Below, piece after piece: positions 1 to 8,070 of a stretch of DNA of 64,000 bases; positions within the stretch are counted from its first letter, which is position 1, and every line of letters begins with the position of its first letter. Position numbers and translations under genes: made by a program. The notes below the pieces were generated by a model that was not told the origin of the DNA, made no database searches, and worked only from the letters and a program-made list of their open reading frames with translations. The stretch lies in the NCBI RefSeq assembly GCF_005404815.1, contig NZ_BJDF01000009.1, positions 59,889-123,888 on the forward strand, in the 5' to 3' direction. The DNA comes from Companilactobacillus huachuanensis. GTDB taxonomy: Bacteria > Bacillota > Bacilli > Lactobacillales > Lactobacillaceae.

Positions 1-66
1 GCTTATGGGATGCATCATTCCACATTAGGTAAGAAAGCTGATGCTGAAAAAAAGAATAATAAATAA
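1..66 (+). CDS. C-terminal end of an unidentified gene
   Basis: An open frame enters from the left edge and ends at TAA (64-66). The visible 21 residues end in a lysine-rich tail (KKADAEKKNNK), as often seen at the cytoplasmic end of membrane proteins. A terminator follows at once, which supports this being a real gene end. Too little is visible to name a family. Confidence 0.6.
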   Translation, partial: AYGMHHSTLGKKADAEKKNNK

Positions 67-94
67 AGCAGCACTCTTCGGAGGCTGCTTTTTT
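66..94 (+). terminator. intrinsic terminator
   Basis: Seven-pair stem AAGCAGC/GCTGCTT with a short loop, followed by a T run. It closes the gene that enters from the left edge. Confidence 0.8.
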
Positions 95-105
95 GGTTTG
101 GTTTT

Positions 106-423
106 CTAAAGGTTGAAAGTTTGATGTATTATGCCGTTTCCAGAGCTGAGAGTATTCATTAGCTGCGCGGAACGGCTCGAGCCAAAGAACGGTCTCGAGT
201 CTCGGTTGAAGCCTCGCAAAACCCGCGAGTCTTCAACGCGTCCGGTGGTGTAATTGCTGAAGCAATTACACCACTTTCGCTGCAAATGAATACTCTCAGC
301 TCTTCCAACTAATTTATTTTTTTATGGCGAGAACAATAAAATGAAAACTTCTGCTTATGTAAATAAATTAGCTCTAGGGTTGTAACAACAATGGTTACAT
401 TTTTTTCACCTTTCAACCTTTAG
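106..423 (+). mobile_element. MITE-like unit A1 carrying a cloverleaf core
   Basis: Terminal inverted repeats CTAAAGGTTGAAAG (106-119) and CTTTCAACCTTTAG (410-423) enclose a cloverleaf core at 133-310. The core has a basal stem of GAGCTGAGAGTATTCA paired with its exact complement, and three inner hairpins; the third has perfect arms GTGGTGTAATTGC/GCAATTACACCAC. No open frame of any length. No clear target duplication at this copy. Confidence 0.85.
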
Positions 424-440
424 GTAAGTAATTTATGAAC

Positions 441-533
441 AAAAAAAGAGCCGAGAGTGCACTCCGGGCTCCATGAATCTGACTGGCTTTCGGCTGTACC
501 TAGGCTAGCTGACGATCGAATCGTCATTTCATA
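441..533 (-). ncRNA. probable small RNA, twin 1
   Basis: On the minus strand a promoter with -35 TTGACT (563-568), a 17-base spacer and -10 TAGTAT (540-545) precedes about 93 transcribed bases. These begin with a TGACGAT/ATCGTCA hairpin and end in a GC-rich terminator hairpin followed by seven T (441-447). Most of the sequence, but not the terminator stem, is repeated in the twin at 648-747. There is no start codon with a ribosome site. The family is not one I recognise. Confidence 0.65.
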
Positions 534-647
534 TTTTCAATACTACTATGCTAATTTTGGACAGTCAACTACTGTGTGGAGATCTGTTATTGGAATAAAT
601 TAGCCGATGGGTTGATATGGTAAAGGTAGTTAAGAAATTTTGGGGAC

Positions 648-747
648 AAAAAAAGAGTTGAGAGTGCACTCTCAACTCGGCTATGGGTAAATCTGACTAG
701 CTTTCGGCAGTACCTAGGCCAGCTGACGATCGAATCGTCATTTCATG
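648..747 (-). ncRNA. probable small RNA, twin 2
   Basis: Second copy of the small RNA at 441-533, same strand, about 205 bp away. It has its own promoter (-35 TTGACT at 777-782, 17-base spacer, -10 TATTCT at 754-759) and its own terminator with stem GAGTTGAGAGTG/CACTCTCAACTC and a seven-T tail. The 5' two-thirds is nearly identical to twin 1, including the CCTAGGTAC block and GCCGAAAGC. The terminator stem differs in sequence but pairs as well, so the structure has been kept. Confidence 0.65.
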
Positions 748-839
748 TGTAGAAGAATACTATATTGTCTCTAGATAGTCAATTAGTTTGCCCAATAGCC
801 TGCTAATTGCCAGAATAATATGGGCAGTTTAAATAATGC

Positions 840-925
840 AAAAAGGCCAACCATATCTGGACTAATATGGATGACCTTATGTGTTCTTCTATGTTGTAAG
901 GAGATTCACACACAGACTGGTGTGA
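840..925 (-). ncRNA. possible third small RNA with an anti-SD stretch
   Basis: On the minus strand an extended -10 (TGATATACT, 932-940) precedes about 86 bases. They carry a TCACAC/GTGTGTGA hairpin, an exposed ATCTCCTT complementary to a ribosome binding site, and a strong terminator hairpin (845-878) with a T tail (840-844). The -35 (TACATT) is weak. The plus-strand open frame over this stretch looks spurious. Confidence 0.4.
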
Positions 926-1154
926 GAATTAAGTATATCATGAGTGTTTCAAAAAATGTACTCAAAATCCAATCGAATTTGTTGTACAAAATGTATAAAA
1001 GGTATTATTTATTTATAGAACACAGTGATATTAACTCTTATCAGTGAAAAGATAATGCCAATTAATAAAATAGTAAAAAATTATGGGCATTTAGTGTGTC
1101 ACTTTTTCGGAATAGAACTATAATGGGTCTTGTAACAAAGGAGGTTGTTGAATT

Positions 1155-1403
1155 ATGGCAGAAGTAGATCCATCAAAGATGGCTGATGCAGCCATTGCAA
1201 AAGAACCAGAAGTATTAAACCTAAAGATGAGTGAGGCTTTCGACTGGAGCGATGATAAGACAGTTGTTCGTGACGCAATCTGGGATTATTTCATGGAGAA
1301 CAACAATCACGATACAGTTAAGACTGAAGAAGCTGAAAAACCATTCCTCGATATGAAGGATGACGATGTTCGCGACTTTGTCGAAAAGAACCTTAAAAAA
1401 TAA
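1155..1403 (+). CDS. conserved small acidic hypothetical protein
   Basis: An 82-residue acidic cytoplasmic protein with no signal peptide or membrane segment. The start follows an ideal ribosome site (AAAGGAGGTTG) and a good -10 (TATAAT, 1119-1124); a strong terminator follows. It is monocistronic. I do not recognise a domain. The promoter and ribosome site suggest solid expression. Confidence 0.8.
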   Translation: MAEVDPSKMADAAIAKEPEVLNLKMSEAFDWSDDKTVVRDAIWDYFMENNNHDTVKTEEAEKPFLDMKDDDVRDFVEKNLKK

Positions 1404-1414
1404 ATCTTTAATTT

Positions 1415-1455
1415 TCCTTTAGACTTCAAGATGTGATGTCTAAAGGATTTTTTTT
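1415..1455 (+). terminator. intrinsic terminator
   Basis: Stem TCCTTTAGAC/GTCTAAAGGA followed by eight T, closing the 82-residue gene. Confidence 0.9.
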
Positions 1456-1492
1456 GCATTTTTTTAAATAATTTTAATATATAACATGATAT

Positions 1493-1531
1493 AAAAAAAG
1501 ATAGAATTTTCAGTTTTGGAAATTCTATCTT
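1493..1531 (-). terminator. intrinsic terminator of the small operon 1532-2073
   Basis: Stem around GATAGAATTTCC followed on the minus strand by seven T. The hairpin begins right beside the stop codon of the 56-residue gene. Confidence 0.85.
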
Positions 1532-1702
1532 TTATTTTGACTTGGAATCGTTATAAACCATAGTAACCACGTCATCAACGACATTAAATAGGAAGTCCAT
1601 CACGCGTTTCTTAAATTCTTTGCTGGCAATAAAGTTGGCCGATTGATGAACAATGAAATTAACAACAACTTTTGGAGCTTTGGACTCAGAAAATCTTTTC
1701 AT
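1532..1702 (-). CDS. small hypothetical protein, translationally coupled
   Basis: A 56-residue protein starting MKRFSESKAPKVVVNF and ending VYNDSKSK. Its ATG (1700-1702) overlaps the TAA stop of the upstream gene by one base (TAATG). The ribosome site AGGAGG lies inside the last codons of that gene, so the two are translated together. It contains a hydrophobic but not clearly membrane-spanning middle. Function unknown. Confidence 0.7.
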   Translation of the reverse strand: MKRFSESKAPKVVVNFIVHQSANFIASKEFKKRVMDFLFNVVDDVVTMVYNDSKSK

Positions 1703-2073
1703 TATTTCATCCTCCTACGCATAACTTTGAACATTTTTCTAAGAAAGCGATTTGACGTTTCACGAGCTAGATGATCATAGGCTAAGTAATGTAATTGTCG
1801 TTTCGAAAGGCTGGAATCTTGCGCCAGTTGTAATTCGAGGTAGGCGTACAACTCCTTAGGTTTTAGGTCAGTGTTCTTGGTAAATTCATCTATTCGCTTA
1901 TCAACAGCCTCTTCGATTTCCTCATGAATAATACCGTAAGAAAGGCCGTCAGGTAAAACTCTATCGTGTTCATGCAACTCATGTTCAACATGTAACTTTA
2001 AGTTAAGCTTGGTTTCATCATTAAAATCATCGATTTTTTGAGTAACGTCAGATAATTTTTTGCTTTCAGTCAA
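1702..2073 (-). CDS. hypothetical protein, first gene of a two-gene operon
   Basis: About 124 charged residues, probably all helical, with a very basic C-terminus (FRKMFKVMRRRMK in outline). I chose the TTG at 2071-2073 as start because GAGGGGTG lies at the correct distance upstream; an ATG further upstream (2091) would place that ribosome site inside the coding region. Coupled to the 56-residue gene downstream. No family recognised. Confidence 0.65.
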   Translation of the reverse strand: MTESKKLSDVTQKIDDFNDETKLNLKLHVEHELHEHDRVLPDGLSYGIIHEEIEEAVDKRIDEFTKNTDLKPKELYAYLELQLAQDSSLSKRQLHYLAYDHLARETSNRFLRKMFKVMRRRMK

Positions 2074-2129
2074 ATTTATCACCCCTCGCAATTATTAATT
2101 TAATTATAGTCTGAACAAATTTAGATAAC

Positions 2130-2159
2130 AAAAAAAGTCTCCCAGATAAGGAGGCTTTT
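2130..2159 (-). terminator. intrinsic terminator
   Basis: Minus-strand stem GCCTCC/GGGAGaC with a seven-T tail. It lies just past the stop codon of the truncated Panacea-type gene and is its natural terminator. Confidence 0.75.
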
Positions 2160-2162
2160 GAG

Positions 2163-2502
2163 CTAATAGACACGTTCGTGTGCATGATATTTATAAATCA
2201 TTTCATCGGTTATTTTATTATTTTGATGTTCGTCATATGATATTGTCCAAGGAGTGTCACTTTTATGAGTAAGATCCTTTAGGAAGTATGGATCTTCAAT
2301 TGTACGTTTATCCTTTGTTATAGAGTCTAGAATATTTTTAATATGTTCATATTCTCCAACTTTTATCAGTTTACTAACTACAGGGGAAATGGAAATGATA
2401 TCTGATTTAAATGAAGGCTCTATTTTTGAACGATAATTAAATTTGTACTTTTCCCAAAGTCCAGCATCAACGGGACCATAGTTAAAAGCTGCAAAATCAT
2501 TA
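2163..2502 (-). pseudogene. 3' remnant of a Panacea-domain (DUF4065, SocA-like) gene
   Basis: A minus-strand open frame without a start ends at 2163-2165. Its translation contains FNYGPVDAGLWEKYK and further on LKDLTHKSDTPW, the two signatures I associate with the Panacea domain (YGPV and LTH..PW), found in antitoxins and phage proteins. The N-terminal half is missing: the frame runs into MITE A2, whose far end is also lost, so a deletion followed the insertion. Family call rests on motif memory. Confidence 0.6.
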
Positions 2503-2786
2503 CAGTTGTTGTTACAGCCTAGAGTTAATTTATTTAAATAATTAGGAGTTTTCGCTTTATTATTTCTTTCGTAAAAAAACTAGTTGGAAGAGCTGAGAGT
2601 ATTCATTTGCAGCGAAAGTGGCGTTATTGCTTTAGCAATTACACCACCGGGCGTGTTGAAGACTCGCGGGTTTTGCGAGGCTTCAACCGAGGTCCGAGAC
2701 CGCTCTTTGGCTCGGGCCGTTCCGCGCAGCAATTGAATACTCTCAGCTCTGGAAACGGCATACTTAACTAAACTTTCAACCTTTAG
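2503..2786 (-). mobile_element. MITE-like unit A2 (one end lost)
   Basis: Minus-strand copy. Cloverleaf core at 2579-2759; the canonical left terminal repeat is intact (CTTTCAACCTTTAG, 2773-2786) but the other end is missing at the junction with the Panacea remnant. Confidence 0.8.
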
Positions 2787-2795
2787 TTAGACACT

Positions 2796-2822
2796 AAAAA
2801 AGCCTCCCACAAGGGGAGACTT
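2796..2822 (-). terminator. intrinsic terminator of the SLAP gene
   Basis: Minus-strand stem AGTCTCCC/GGGAGGCT with a T tail. It is the first terminator after the SLAP-domain gene, about 140 bp beyond its stop codon. Confidence 0.8.
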
Positions 2823-2962
2823 CTTCTATATTAGGGAGGGAGATTGTATTAGTTTGTTTATATATACTTCTCATATCTTTTAGTAATTCGAAATTCTTGC
2901 TTACCACTTTCTATAATAGTTGGTAAATGTGAAGAAATTGTGAAAAATAGAAATATCCCTAA

Positions 2963-3823
2963 TTATTGTGTAACTGATGTCGCAAATTCTGGTTCGCTGG
3001 TAACATTTTGATCGGCTTGATTTACTTGCATGTTTGAACTTTGAGTCCATTCGTTAGTTGAAACTTGATAGAAAGTATAACCATATTTGTTTTGAACTTG
3101 TTGGCCAACTTTCCATTGAGAGCCCTCTTGTAATTGACGTCCTGAAAATGAATCCATCGAAGTGTCATAGACATCAGCAGGACCATTAACAACTGTACCT
3201 ACAACGGGCTGTTGTTGTTCAGATTGTTGAGTCTGCTGTGTTTCGGTCTGAGTCGCAGCTTGAGGTGTAGCGATGTTCAAATTACTTGCTGCAACATATT
3301 CATCAGTTGCAATTTGAACATAACTTTCGCCATTAAGAGTAACAGTTTGACCAACGTTCCAAGATGAACCAGCTGGTAATATAACGCCACTGACTGCTTG
3401 ACCTTGGCTGTTGACGACGGCCGTTGCCCATTTAACTGTTCCAATTTGACCTGAATTGGCAACTTGAGTTTCATATGAACTAGTTTGTACCTGTGATTGC
3501 GTTTGAGCAGCTTGAGTTTGACTACTGATATTTAAATTATTAGCAGCAATCCATTCATTCGTAGCAACTTGATAATATGTTACGCCATTGATTTGTTTAG
3601 TGTTACCGAGTTTCCAAGCACTATTGTTTGGAAGAAAAGTGCTGGTGATAGTTTGACCTTGGTCATTAACCAAGACTCCACTACCAGTGACAGTTCCGAC
3701 TAAACCACCAACTTCTGCTGTATCTGCCGCACTTACGCTTTGAGGTGACAAATTAGACAGGACGGTTGGAGCGATTAACAAAGCTAATGCTGAGCCGATT
3801 AAAACTTTATTCTTTTTCATCAA
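2963..3823 (-). CDS. secreted protein with three SLAP-type repeats
   Basis: 286 residues. Residues 1-33 form a signal peptide ending in QSVSAA. Three repeats follow (about 40-98, 126-182 and 205-270), each with the pattern of a variable strand, an S-W pair, a glycine turn and a closing YYQVATNEWI-like block. This is the SLAP module that binds lactobacillar S-layer proteins and enzymes to cell-wall polymers. Gln/Thr/Ser-rich linkers separate the repeats. There is no catalytic domain, so it is probably a structural surface protein. Start supported by GAGG before ATG. Monocistronic. Confidence 0.85.
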   Translation of the reverse strand: MMKKNKVLIGSALALLIAPTVLSNLSPQSVSAADTAEVGGLVGTVTGSGVLVNDQGQTITSTFLPNNSAWKLGNTKQINGVTYYQVATNEWIAANNLNISSQTQAAQTQSQVQTSSYETQVANSGQIGTVKWATAVVNSQGQAVSGVILPAGSSWNVGQTVTLNGESYVQIATDEYVAASNLNIATPQAATQTETQQTQQSEQQQPVVGTVVNGPADVYDTSMDSFSGRQLQEGSQWKVGQQVQNKYGYTFYQVSTNEWTQSSNMQVNQADQNVTSEPEFATSVTQ

Positions 3824-3956
3824 TTAAACCTCCTCGTTTTATTTTGCGGTTCACGTTAAACCTATAATGCAATCAGTAAATTCGCAATAGCTTTAAGAAA
3901 CAGTTAATGGAAATGTTATCAAATCTTTAAAAATAGATTTTACTTTTTTGGTGTGT

Positions 3957-4134
3957 GCCGCCTTCGGGTGTGAGTGATTCCGCCGCTGTGAGACCGGTTC
4001 GAGCCAAGGTCTCGAACCTCGATTTTGAGCTTCGCATAAACCGCGAATCTCAAAATACGTCTGTGGAGTAAGAACGGAAGTGCACCGTCCTAACTCCACT
4101 GTCACTGCTGGCTCCATCACTCACACCCGAAGGC
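3957..4134 (+). repeat. cloverleaf element B1
   Basis: Basal stem GCCTTCGGGTGTGAGTGAT pairs with ATCACTCACACCCGAAGGC across about 140 bases. Inside are hairpin 1 (GGTTCGAG/CTCGAACC), hairpin 2 (ATTTTGAG/CTCAAAAT) and hairpin 3 (GTGGAGT/ACTCCAC). A TAAGTTTTTTT tail follows. It lies between two divergent genes. Confidence 0.85.
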
Positions 4135-4283
4135 TAAGTTTTTTTAGTGGGCAGTGGATTACTTTGATTCGGTAGTATGGTTAAACGTATCTCTAGGAAA
4201 ACAGTAGCAGTAAATTGAGAAGTATTTATGGACTGTGTGTGAACTGCATAATAATATATACATAGAACGGAGGGTGATAGCTA

Positions 4284-4538
4284 ATGATTAATCCTGAGTC
4301 ACTAAATCAAGAGGTTAAGATGTTCAAAAATGGAAATACGTATGCTTTTAGAATATCGGAAAAGGATTGCGAGTTTATGAAGGCTGATGAAGGGACTGAA
4401 TTTGAAAAGATTGTTTCGCCTGACGGAAAAGAGATAACATTCAAAAAAGTAGAGAGTGCCACTTCGAATATTCTTGAAGCAGCCAATAATATTTATGATG
4501 AACATGAGGATATTATGAAGCGACTAGAGAATTTATGA
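4284..4538 (+). CDS. orphan MazE/AbrB-like antitoxin
   Basis: 84 residues. The middle (MFKNGNTYAFRISE) matches the swapped-hairpin AbrB/MazE DNA-binding fold, where a KxGNS-like turn is followed by RI. The C-terminal helix (HEDIMKRLENL) would be the toxin-binding part. Good ribosome site (CGGAGGGTGAT). No toxin gene lies on either side, so it is either a solitary regulator or the remainder of a toxin-antitoxin pair. Confidence 0.65.
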   Translation: MINPESLNQEVKMFKNGNTYAFRISEKDCEFMKADEGTEFEKIVSPDGKEITFKKVESATSNILEAANNIYDEHEDIMKRLENL

Positions 4539-4757
4539 TATTTCTGACGGCAAACATATTTTTAAAGTGGCTTTTTTGAACACTGACAACGTTTTAAAAC
4601 CTACGATATTATAATATTAAAAATTTTTGAAGTTACTGGATGTATCACCGAAGGTGGTTAACTAAATATACCGAATAGTCCAAATATCAAGGAACAAAGC
4701 ATTATTGCTTTTCAGATCTTGCTTTTTTAGTCCTTAAATCACAAAACTAAAACAAAT

Positions 4758-4786
4758 AAAAAACCTCCAACCCAATGAGTCGGAGG
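4758..4786 (-). terminator. intrinsic terminator beyond element B2
   Basis: Minus-strand stem CCTCCG/GGAGG followed by six T. It belongs to the gene at 4968-5426, but B2 now lies between the stop codon and this terminator and shares the CGGAGG arm. Confidence 0.65.
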
Positions 4787-4967
4787 AGCTGAGTGAGAAG
4801 TATTCACCAGCAGTGAAAGTGGTGTTATGGCTTTAGCCATTACAGCACAGGACGTATTTTGAGATTCGCGGTCCAGGCGAAGCTCAAAATCGAGGCTCGA
4901 GACCGCACCTTGGCTCGAGCCGGTCCCACAGCAGGCGAAATACTTCTCGCTCAGCTCCGGAGACGGC
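4779..4967 (-). repeat. cloverleaf element B2, directly after a stop codon
   Basis: Minus-strand copy whose first base (GCCGTCTCCGG) directly follows the TAG of the gene at 4968-5426, so it is transcribed as that gene's 3' UTR. Basal stem around GAGCTGAGCGAGAAGTATT with its complement on the other side; three inner hairpins as in B1. Confidence 0.85.
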
Positions 4968-5426
4968 CTAGTTCATAAAATTGGAAAAGTCTGAAGAATA
5001 CCCCTTAATACTAAACTTATGATAAGTTTTCAAATCACGATCAGCCAATTTTACGATGATTGAATTGGTGATTGTATGTTGCTTAGAACGGATGGTTGGT
5101 CTGACTTTGTAGATCAGACCATATTCAGATGGCTTCTTCATTTTATAGACATTAATAGAAACATTTTGGTAATTGCCCCAGTCAAAGGGGCCATCTTTTT
5201 TGTCGATTGCCGTTCGAGCCATTTTGATAAATTGTTTTTTCTGATATTTATTCAACTTGTGCGTCTGTTTGCTCTCTAAGGTTATCTGATTGCCCGAAGA
5301 GTAACAGTAGGGCGCTGAATGATAATTCCGATATAGTTGAGGAATTCCAAAAGCCCCCATTAATATTAAAATGCAGACGATCCAGATAGCTCGGGTCGTG
5401 TGCTTTTTTACTTTTGCCTCGGTCAT
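4968..5426 (-). CDS. hypothetical protein with one N-terminal membrane anchor
   Basis: 152 residues: a short basic cytoplasmic start, one membrane helix (about 13-31), then an extracellular domain of about 115 residues rich in Lys and Tyr. No lipobox and no sortase motif. Ribosome site GTAGGAGAT precedes ATG. Stop codon TAG is followed without a gap by cloverleaf B2. I do not recognise the domain. Confidence 0.7.
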   Translation of the reverse strand: MTEAKVKKHTTRAIWIVCILILMGAFGIPQLYRNYHSAPYCYSSGNQITLESKQTHKLNKYQKKQFIKMARTAIDKKDGPFDWGNYQNVSINVYKMKKPSEYGLIYKVRPTIRSKQHTITNSIIVKLADRDLKTYHKFSIKGYSSDFSNFMN

Positions 5427-5516
5427 GTGTATCTCCTACGTGTATTAAATATAACGTATACTATTATACTGATTTTTTTGAGACTTTAACAATTTGCTTT
5501 TATTTCGATAAATTGA

Positions 5517-5780
5517 ATTGCAACATTAAAAAAAACAATTGCAACATTATAATGTTGCAATCAAAAAAATAATGTTACAATTTCTTGAATTTAGGAATGT
5601 GTCTATTGAACAACTGCAGAAAGCTCTTGTTGTTCTTCTTTTATTTGTAGAATAAATATACTGTATGAATGGACATGATTAACGCTGACATATCCACTGA
5701 ATATTGATTTTTTAGCCATTTGTAACATTATTTTGGACATCGTAACATTGCGATGAAACAATACGATAAAAAATGTTACA
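5517..5780. promoter_or_regulatory. array of TGTTGCAA/TTGTAACA operator-like sites
   Basis: A perfect 22-bp palindrome (5539-5560, TTGCAACATTATAATGTTGCAA in two halves of eleven) is accompanied by half-sites at 5518-5527, 5569-5580, 5720-5730, 5741-5750 and 5773-5780, all variants of TGTTRCAA. The last one lies just before the ribosome site of the AbiEi-like regulator. The arrangement suggests cooperative autoregulation by that protein (inference). Confidence 0.6.
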
Positions 5781-5794
5781 AAAGGAAAATTAAT

Positions 5795-6922
5795 ATGATG
5801 AATAATATTTCTGATAAATTAGATTATTTCAGAAGAGAGAGCGGAATATCGGTAGAGATAAAGAAGCAACTCGAGATACCAATGTCAAATTTAGACAAGA
5901 AGGTATCAGTAGTTTATTGTGCCTCAATTCTTAATAGAGAAATCAATCTCATAGATTACCAGACCAGAAGTGTTAAAAGAGCAGCTGTTATAATCCAAAG
6001 AATAAAAGAAAATAATGAATTGAATTCTGTTGTAATGGTTACTCAATTGAGCAAGGATGATAGAAAATTCTTAATCAAGCAGGGAATCCCTTTTATAACT
6101 CTAGAAGGAGAGATATTTCTTCCTTTTCTTGGGGCAAAATTGTTTCCAAATAAAATAAAAATATTCAACGACAACAAAACTCTATTACCTGTTGGTCAGA
6201 GACTATATATGTTCATTTTGATGATGATGCTTATAGTAGAAAAAAATCGAGTAGCCTTTGTAGAGATGGGTGATAAAAATATTTTAATTAATGACCTGAA
6301 GCAATTGGTTATTAAAGGCGGACAAAAATTTTATAGCCGTGTCGGTAAACGTATTGGTATCCATAATAGAATTAGCTTTTCCAGAGCAACCAATGATTTA
6401 ATTTCTCATGGACTACTCAAGGCGTCTGGTGAAACAGTTGATCGAATATATACGTATCCATTAGGAAGCCGAGCATACTTTGAAGCTGGACTTGAATATC
6501 TAGTTTCACCTGTGAATGGAAAAGAATTGAAGTTTGATGCTGTTGATAACAAGGATGTCGTTGAAACTTTAGATTATTCCAAACTAATGAAGAGTGGTTT
6601 TACAGCATTGAGTAAAGTAACTATGATTTCGGATGATTGGAGAAAAACATTTGTCGCAGACAAAGATATGTTTAATACATTGTCAGATACTGTAATTAAG
6701 AAAACCGGCGAATCAATTGTGGAACCATTTAATACTGATTTGCAATTCTTAATTCAGGTTCAAAAGTATGATTTGCAATTTTTTAACGTACTTTATAGAC
6801 AGGCAGATAAAGAATACCCCGAGGATGTAGTTGATCCTTTTAACTTGTATTTGATGATGTCAAAAGAAAATTATGATGAACGTGTAGATTCTGAATTGGA
6901 AGAAATGCTAGACAATATCTAG
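5795..6922 (+). CDS. AbiEi-like winged-helix regulator
   Basis: 375 residues from the ATG at 5795, chosen because AAAGGA lies just upstream; the ATG at 5753 lacks a ribosome site. The part around residues 90-120 (GIPFITLEGEIFLPFLGAKL) resembles the domain of AbiEi-like, MarR-labelled regulators in which an IPF block is followed by a YLPF-like block. Residues about 165-240 form a winged helix (SRATNDLISHGLLKASG), followed by a YLVSPV motif that I also associate with this group. The strongly palindromic upstream region suggests DNA binding and autoregulation. Only a fragment of a second gene follows, so the presumed partner is lost. Family assignment is from memory of motifs. Confidence 0.55.
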   Translation: MMNNISDKLDYFRRESGISVEIKKQLEIPMSNLDKKVSVVYCASILNREINLIDYQTRSVKRAAVIIQRIKENNELNSVVMVTQLSKDDRKFLIKQGIPFITLEGEIFLPFLGAKLFPNKIKIFNDNKTLLPVGQRLYMFILMMMLIVEKNRVAFVEMGDKNILINDLKQLVIKGGQKFYSRVGKRIGIHNRISFSRATNDLISHGLLKASGETVDRIYTYPLGSRAYFEAGLEYLVSPVNGKELKFDAVDNKDVVETLDYSKLMKSGFTALSKVTMISDDWRKTFVADKDMFNTLSDTVIKKTGESIVEPFNTDLQFLIQVQKYDLQFFNVLYRQADKEYPEDVVDPFNLYLMMSKENYDERVDSELEEMLDNI

Positions 6923-6941
6923 AGGAATAATTGATGCCATT

Positions 6942-7073
6942 TGAAAATTTATTGAATTGGTTGAGAATATTGATAAAAGAGAATTCAAATTAAAATTTCG
7001 ACATATGAATTCAGCTGACAGACCCAATCAAGTAGATGTCATTACCGATCTAAACAATTTATTGCCAAAATAA
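6942..7073 (+). pseudogene. decayed partner gene of the AbiEi-like regulator
   Basis: Directly after the regulator an open frame without a usable start encodes about 40 residues ending in PNQVDVITDLNNLLPK, closed by TAA at 7071-7073 and a terminator. An ATG at 6933 in another frame would join it by one frameshift. It looks like the 3' end of a second operon gene. The identity of the full gene cannot be told. Confidence 0.45.
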
Positions 7074-7105
7074 AAAGCATCCAGTCAATTTGATTGGATG
7101 CTTTT
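7073..7105. terminator. bidirectional terminator
   Basis: Stem AAAAGCATCCA/TGGATGCTTTT with a nine-base loop, between convergent genes; A and T runs on the two sides serve both strands. Confidence 0.85.
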
Positions 7106-7135
7106 CTACTATGATACATGATACATGGAATTAAA

Positions 7136-8008
7136 TTAGTTTCGAATCTTAGCATCAGAAGGTTGGATAGTATCACGACCATCAGCACGAGCATTCTTGA
7201 TAGCACGGATAATATCGTTGTCACTCCAAGCACCAACTGTCTTAACACCTTGGTCAGTCAATTGTTGACGAGCGTTAGCAATATCAGCGTCAGTAATTTC
7301 TTTACCTTCACCCTTACGAGATTCAACATCGAAGTCACCCTTAGATGCAGGATTACTGCTTTGGTCATCAGTTGTTGTTGTACTAGTATTGCTGTCAGTT
7401 GAAGTATCACTACTATCAGTATTAGTTTCATTAGTAGCAGTCACTGAAGCAGCAGGGAGCGAGTCTAACAATTCCTTAGCTTGCGTGTAAAGATCAGAGT
7501 AATACTTGCCCTTAACGCCCTTAGAATTAGTTACTTGCTCTAGTAATGAACGAGCTTGGTCATTGGAACCAGACTTGATCAAAGCCTTAGCATTTTTAAT
7601 ATCAAGTTTAAAGTTATTACGAGTTACTTGGATCTTCTTAACTTGCGTGAGCATTGTCTTTGCCTTAGTAGTCATTTTTTTATTGCCATTTTCTTGATTC
7701 TTAGCAATTGTTAAAGCTTTTTTAGCGGCGGAAAATTGACGATTGTTCATCGATTTCTTAGCTTTTACCAAGTTAGTAGCTTGTTTTTCAGAAGCTGTGG
7801 CTTTGTCAGTCTTCTTAGCTTTGACGGCGGACTCGAAGTGATCAGCAGCCTTAGTATAGTTTTGGGCGCTGACAGCGTCGTTACCCTTGGTCATTTCTGT
7901 CTTATAAGCGGCACTGTTGTCAGTGCTTTTGCTTGATGATGAAGAATTACTGCAGCCGGCTAGAATTAGTGCCAAACCTGTTGTTGCGAGTAATAAAGCT
8001 TTTTTCAT
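7136..8008 (-). CDS. lipoprotein with coiled repeats
   Basis: 290 residues from ATG 8006-8008 (ribosome site GGAGGAATC). A longer open frame upstream only reads through element B3. Residues 1-20 are a lipoprotein signal with lipobox LAGC. Then come Lys/Ala-rich helical segments that look TPR-like (about 30-170), a Thr/Ser/Asp-rich linker (about 180-215) and a compact C-terminal part with ITDADIANARQQL. It would sit on the outer face of the membrane. No enzyme motif; function unknown. Confidence 0.8.
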   Translation of the reverse strand: MKKALLLATTGLALILAGCSNSSSSSKSTDNSAAYKTEMTKGNDAVSAQNYTKAADHFESAVKAKKTDKATASEKQATNLVKAKKSMNNRQFSAAKKALTIAKNQENGNKKMTTKAKTMLTQVKKIQVTRNNFKLDIKNAKALIKSGSNDQARSLLEQVTNSKGVKGKYYSDLYTQAKELLDSLPAASVTATNETNTDSSDTSTDSNTSTTTTDDQSSNPASKGDFDVESRKGEGKEITDADIANARQQLTDQGVKTVGAWSDNDIIRAIKNARADGRDTIQPSDAKIRN

Positions 8009-8070
8009 TTTTTGATTCCTCCATTTAATACTGGTTGGATTATAACATGGAACTGGGGGTGTTGAAAAAT

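Noticed and set aside
820..1047. Open frame of 75 codons
   Set aside because: It crosses a strong minus-strand terminator and a promoter-like region, has no ribosome site and encodes an unlikely protein.
3994..4016. GGTTCGAGCC in the cloverleaf elements resembles the T arm of tRNA
   Set aside because: The element has no acceptor end, anticodon arm or tRNA length; the match is limited to one hairpin stem.
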